In this document: positions 62,932 to 64,000 of the stretch, one piece after another
How the letters are laid out: each line of letters begins with the position of its first letter
Position numbering within the stretch: the stretch's first letter is position 1
Made by a program: the position numbers and the translations under genes
Notes under the pieces: model-generated
What the model saw: only the letters and a program-made list of their open reading frames with translations
The model's database searches: none
Told to the model about the DNA's origin: nothing
Assembly: GCF_000467105.1 (NCBI RefSeq)
Contig: NZ_BATI01000006.1
Location: 62,001-126,000, forward strand
Reading direction: 5' to 3'
Source: Aquipseudomonas alcaligenes NBRC 14159
GTDB lineage: Bacteria > Pseudomonadota > Gammaproteobacteria > Pseudomonadales > Pseudomonadaceae
DNA length: 64,000 bases

Positions 62932-64000
62932 TCACATCGGGCCGGGCTCTTCGCCCGGCCTTTTGTTTTGCGCCTCGAACGCCCGCTGCGCATCGCGCAG
63001 GGTGGTGAAGTGCAGCACCTGCGGCATCTCCGCGATGCCGCGCGCCTCGCGCCAGCGCTGCCATTCGGCACGCCGCCCGGCCATCACCGGGGTCACCCCG
63101 CGCGCCAGCAGCTCCTCCACCAGGTCACGCAGGGTGAGCAGGCCGCTGGCATCAATGCTGGTCACCGGCAGCATGTCGAGCACGAACCAGCGCAACTCGG
63201 GGCCGGCCTGGTCCAGCACGCGCCGCACTTCGCGGCGGAAGAACTGGGCATTGAAGAACACCAGCGGCGCGTTGAAGCGGAACAGCAGCATGCCTGGCTG
63301 GCGCGCCCCTGTGGCATGCCGCTGCAGCGCGTGGAAACCGCGCATGCCCTCTACCCGCCCCAGCTCCTCCACCAGCGGTCGCGACATCGAGTGAACAAAG
63401 CGCAGCAGCGCCAGCACCACCACCAGCAGAATGGCCTGGATCGCTCCGACCGCCACCACGCCCACCGTCGCCAGCAGGCACAGCGCCAGCTCGACCCGCG
63501 AGATGCGGTACAGCTGGGCGAGGAACTGCAGATTGACCAGCGACAGCGCACCGAACAGCAGCACCACGCCGAGCGCCGCCACCGGCACATAGGCCAGCGG
63601 CGCGGTGAAGAACAGTAGCACCAGCGCAATGGCCAGCGCCGCGATCACGCTGGTCATCTGGGTACGACCGCCACTGCTGTCGGCCACCGCCGTGCGCGAA
63701 TCGGCACCGCTGATGGCAAAACCCTGGGAAAAGGAGGACGCCATGTTGGCCAGGCCGAGGGCGATGAACTCGCGATCGGTATCGATGCTGTAGCGGTTCT
63801 TCTCGGCGAAGCTCTGCGCCGTCAGCATCATGCTGGAGAAGCTCACCAGGGCCAGACCGGCGGCGTCGGCCAGCAGCGTCGGCAGCATCGCAAGAGGAAA
63901 CTGCGGGATATGCAACTCGGGCAGGCCGGCGGGAATCAGCCCGATGGTGGCCACGCCGCGCGCGCCCAGGCCGAGTAGCGAGGTCGCCACAGCGGCCACG
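62932..64000 (-). CDS. SulP family anion transporter with STAS domain (partial, N-terminus outside)
   Basis: At least 355 residues, open to the right edge. Several transmembrane segments (LALVSFSSMMLTAQSFAEKNRYSIDTDREFIALGLANMASSFSQGF pattern, split) include the SulP signature, then VVVLALLRFVHSMSRPL. Residues ~225-340 form the STAS domain (GMLLFRFNAPLVFFNAQFF, FVLDMLPVTSIDASGLLTLRDLV). It moves sulfate, bicarbonate or a similar anion. The N-terminal half lies beyond the window, so the start is unknown. Confidence 0.9.
   Translation of the reverse strand, partial: VAAVATSLLGLGARGVATIGLIPAGLPELHIPQFPLAMLPTLLADAAGLALVSFSSMMLTAQSFAEKNRYSIDTDREFIALGLANMASSFSQGFAISGADSRTAVADSSGGRTQMTSVIAALAIALVLLFFTAPLAYVPVAALGVVLLFGALSLVNLQFLAQLYRISRVELALCLLATVGVVAVGAIQAILLVVVLALLRFVHSMSRPLVEELGRVEGMRGFHALQRHATGARQPGMLLFRFNAPLVFFNAQFFRREVRRVLDQAGPELRWFVLDMLPVTSIDASGLLTLRDLVEELLARGVTPVMAGRRAEWQRWREARGIAEMPQVLHFTTLRDAQRAFEAQNKRPGEEPGPM
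62940..62965. terminator. Terminator after SDR gene, inside SulP 3' end
   Basis: GGCCGGGC (62940-62947), TCTTC loop, GCCCGGCC (62953-62960), then TTTTGTTTTG. It ends plus-strand transcription and overlaps the last codons of the convergent SulP gene. Confidence 0.85.

Overview
The window is GC-rich, gene-dense chromosomal DNA that reads as a Pseudomonas (Gammaproteobacteria). Pointers are a PPK2/CHAD pair, a 316-aa adenine deaminase, spermidine synthase, a periplasmic haem-type cis/trans fatty acid isomerase (Cti), a family I.1 lipase with its foldase, cysI followed by a DUF934 gene, and a short LOV photoreceptor very similar in motifs to the Pseudomonas putida PpSB1-LOV type. Genus-level assignment rests on recognised protein families; I could not run a search, so the species is open. 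No rRNA, tRNA, CRISPR array or intact insertion sequence was seen, and no intergenic stretch exceeds 300 bases (the largest, 13840-14105, is 266).

Layout. 1-6231: ppk2 and CHAD (polyphosphate), DUF3300/DUF2950 envelope proteins, a membrane chemoreceptor and a YdcF-like protein. 6228-8782: a periplasmic solute-binding protein, speE and two small proteins. 8951-11890: an apparent operon of GlxA-type regulator, DUF1272, HPP and MFS proteins. 11887-15113: a c-di-GMP signalling pair (receiver-CheC fusion plus PAS-GGDEF), a degenerate M91-like metallopeptidase and a small exported protein. 15153-18149: a phage-flavoured cassette: a pesticin-type lysozyme divergent from a Mor-like regulator, two DUF2589 proteins and a membrane protein, with dyad symmetries in its control regions. 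18170-27466: housekeeping and envelope genes (nfuA, adenine deaminase, a Tsx-like porin, cti, metH). 27530-29208: an AT-richer GIY-YIG nuclease gene, then a PnuC/NadR-like pair. 29354-36810: ion channel, diguanylate cyclase, DUF1883, an AraC regulator divergent from an amidohydrolase, two lipoproteins and a cupin. 36859-40083: a tightly packed trio of RlmN/Cfr-type radical SAM enzyme, membrane endonuclease/exonuclease/phosphatase and LRR protein kinase. 40129-44707: a polyamine-type binding protein, cupin, FAD amine oxidase and two AraC regulators. 44832-47396: a light-response module (class II LitR-like MerR, short LOV protein, DUF3833 lipoprotein, chalcone-isomerase-like protein). 47502-51530: an acyl-CoA dehydrogenase divergent from the lipase/foldase operon. 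51572-55461: DUF2970, a periplasmic binding protein, an unlisted 37-aa membrane peptide, cysI and DUF934. 55547-62920: lipid and acyl-CoA genes (TetR, DUF4442 thioesterase, alpha/beta hydrolase, AcuI-like reductase, SohB, histidine phosphatase, SCP2, phosphotransferase, SDR). The 62932-64000 end is the 3' part of a SulP transporter.

The best candidate for an undescribed system is 15153-18149. It combines a peptidoglycan hydrolase of toxin/phage type, a Mu Mor-like activator, two paralogous DUF2589 proteins and a multi-pass membrane protein in one compact block, with palindromes exactly where operators would be expected. Next in interest are the light module, the 16-bp hairpin between lipase and foldase, the TGTATAG heptamer array upstream of the acyl-CoA dehydrogenase, the zincin with a broken HEXXH, and the receiver-CheC fusion.
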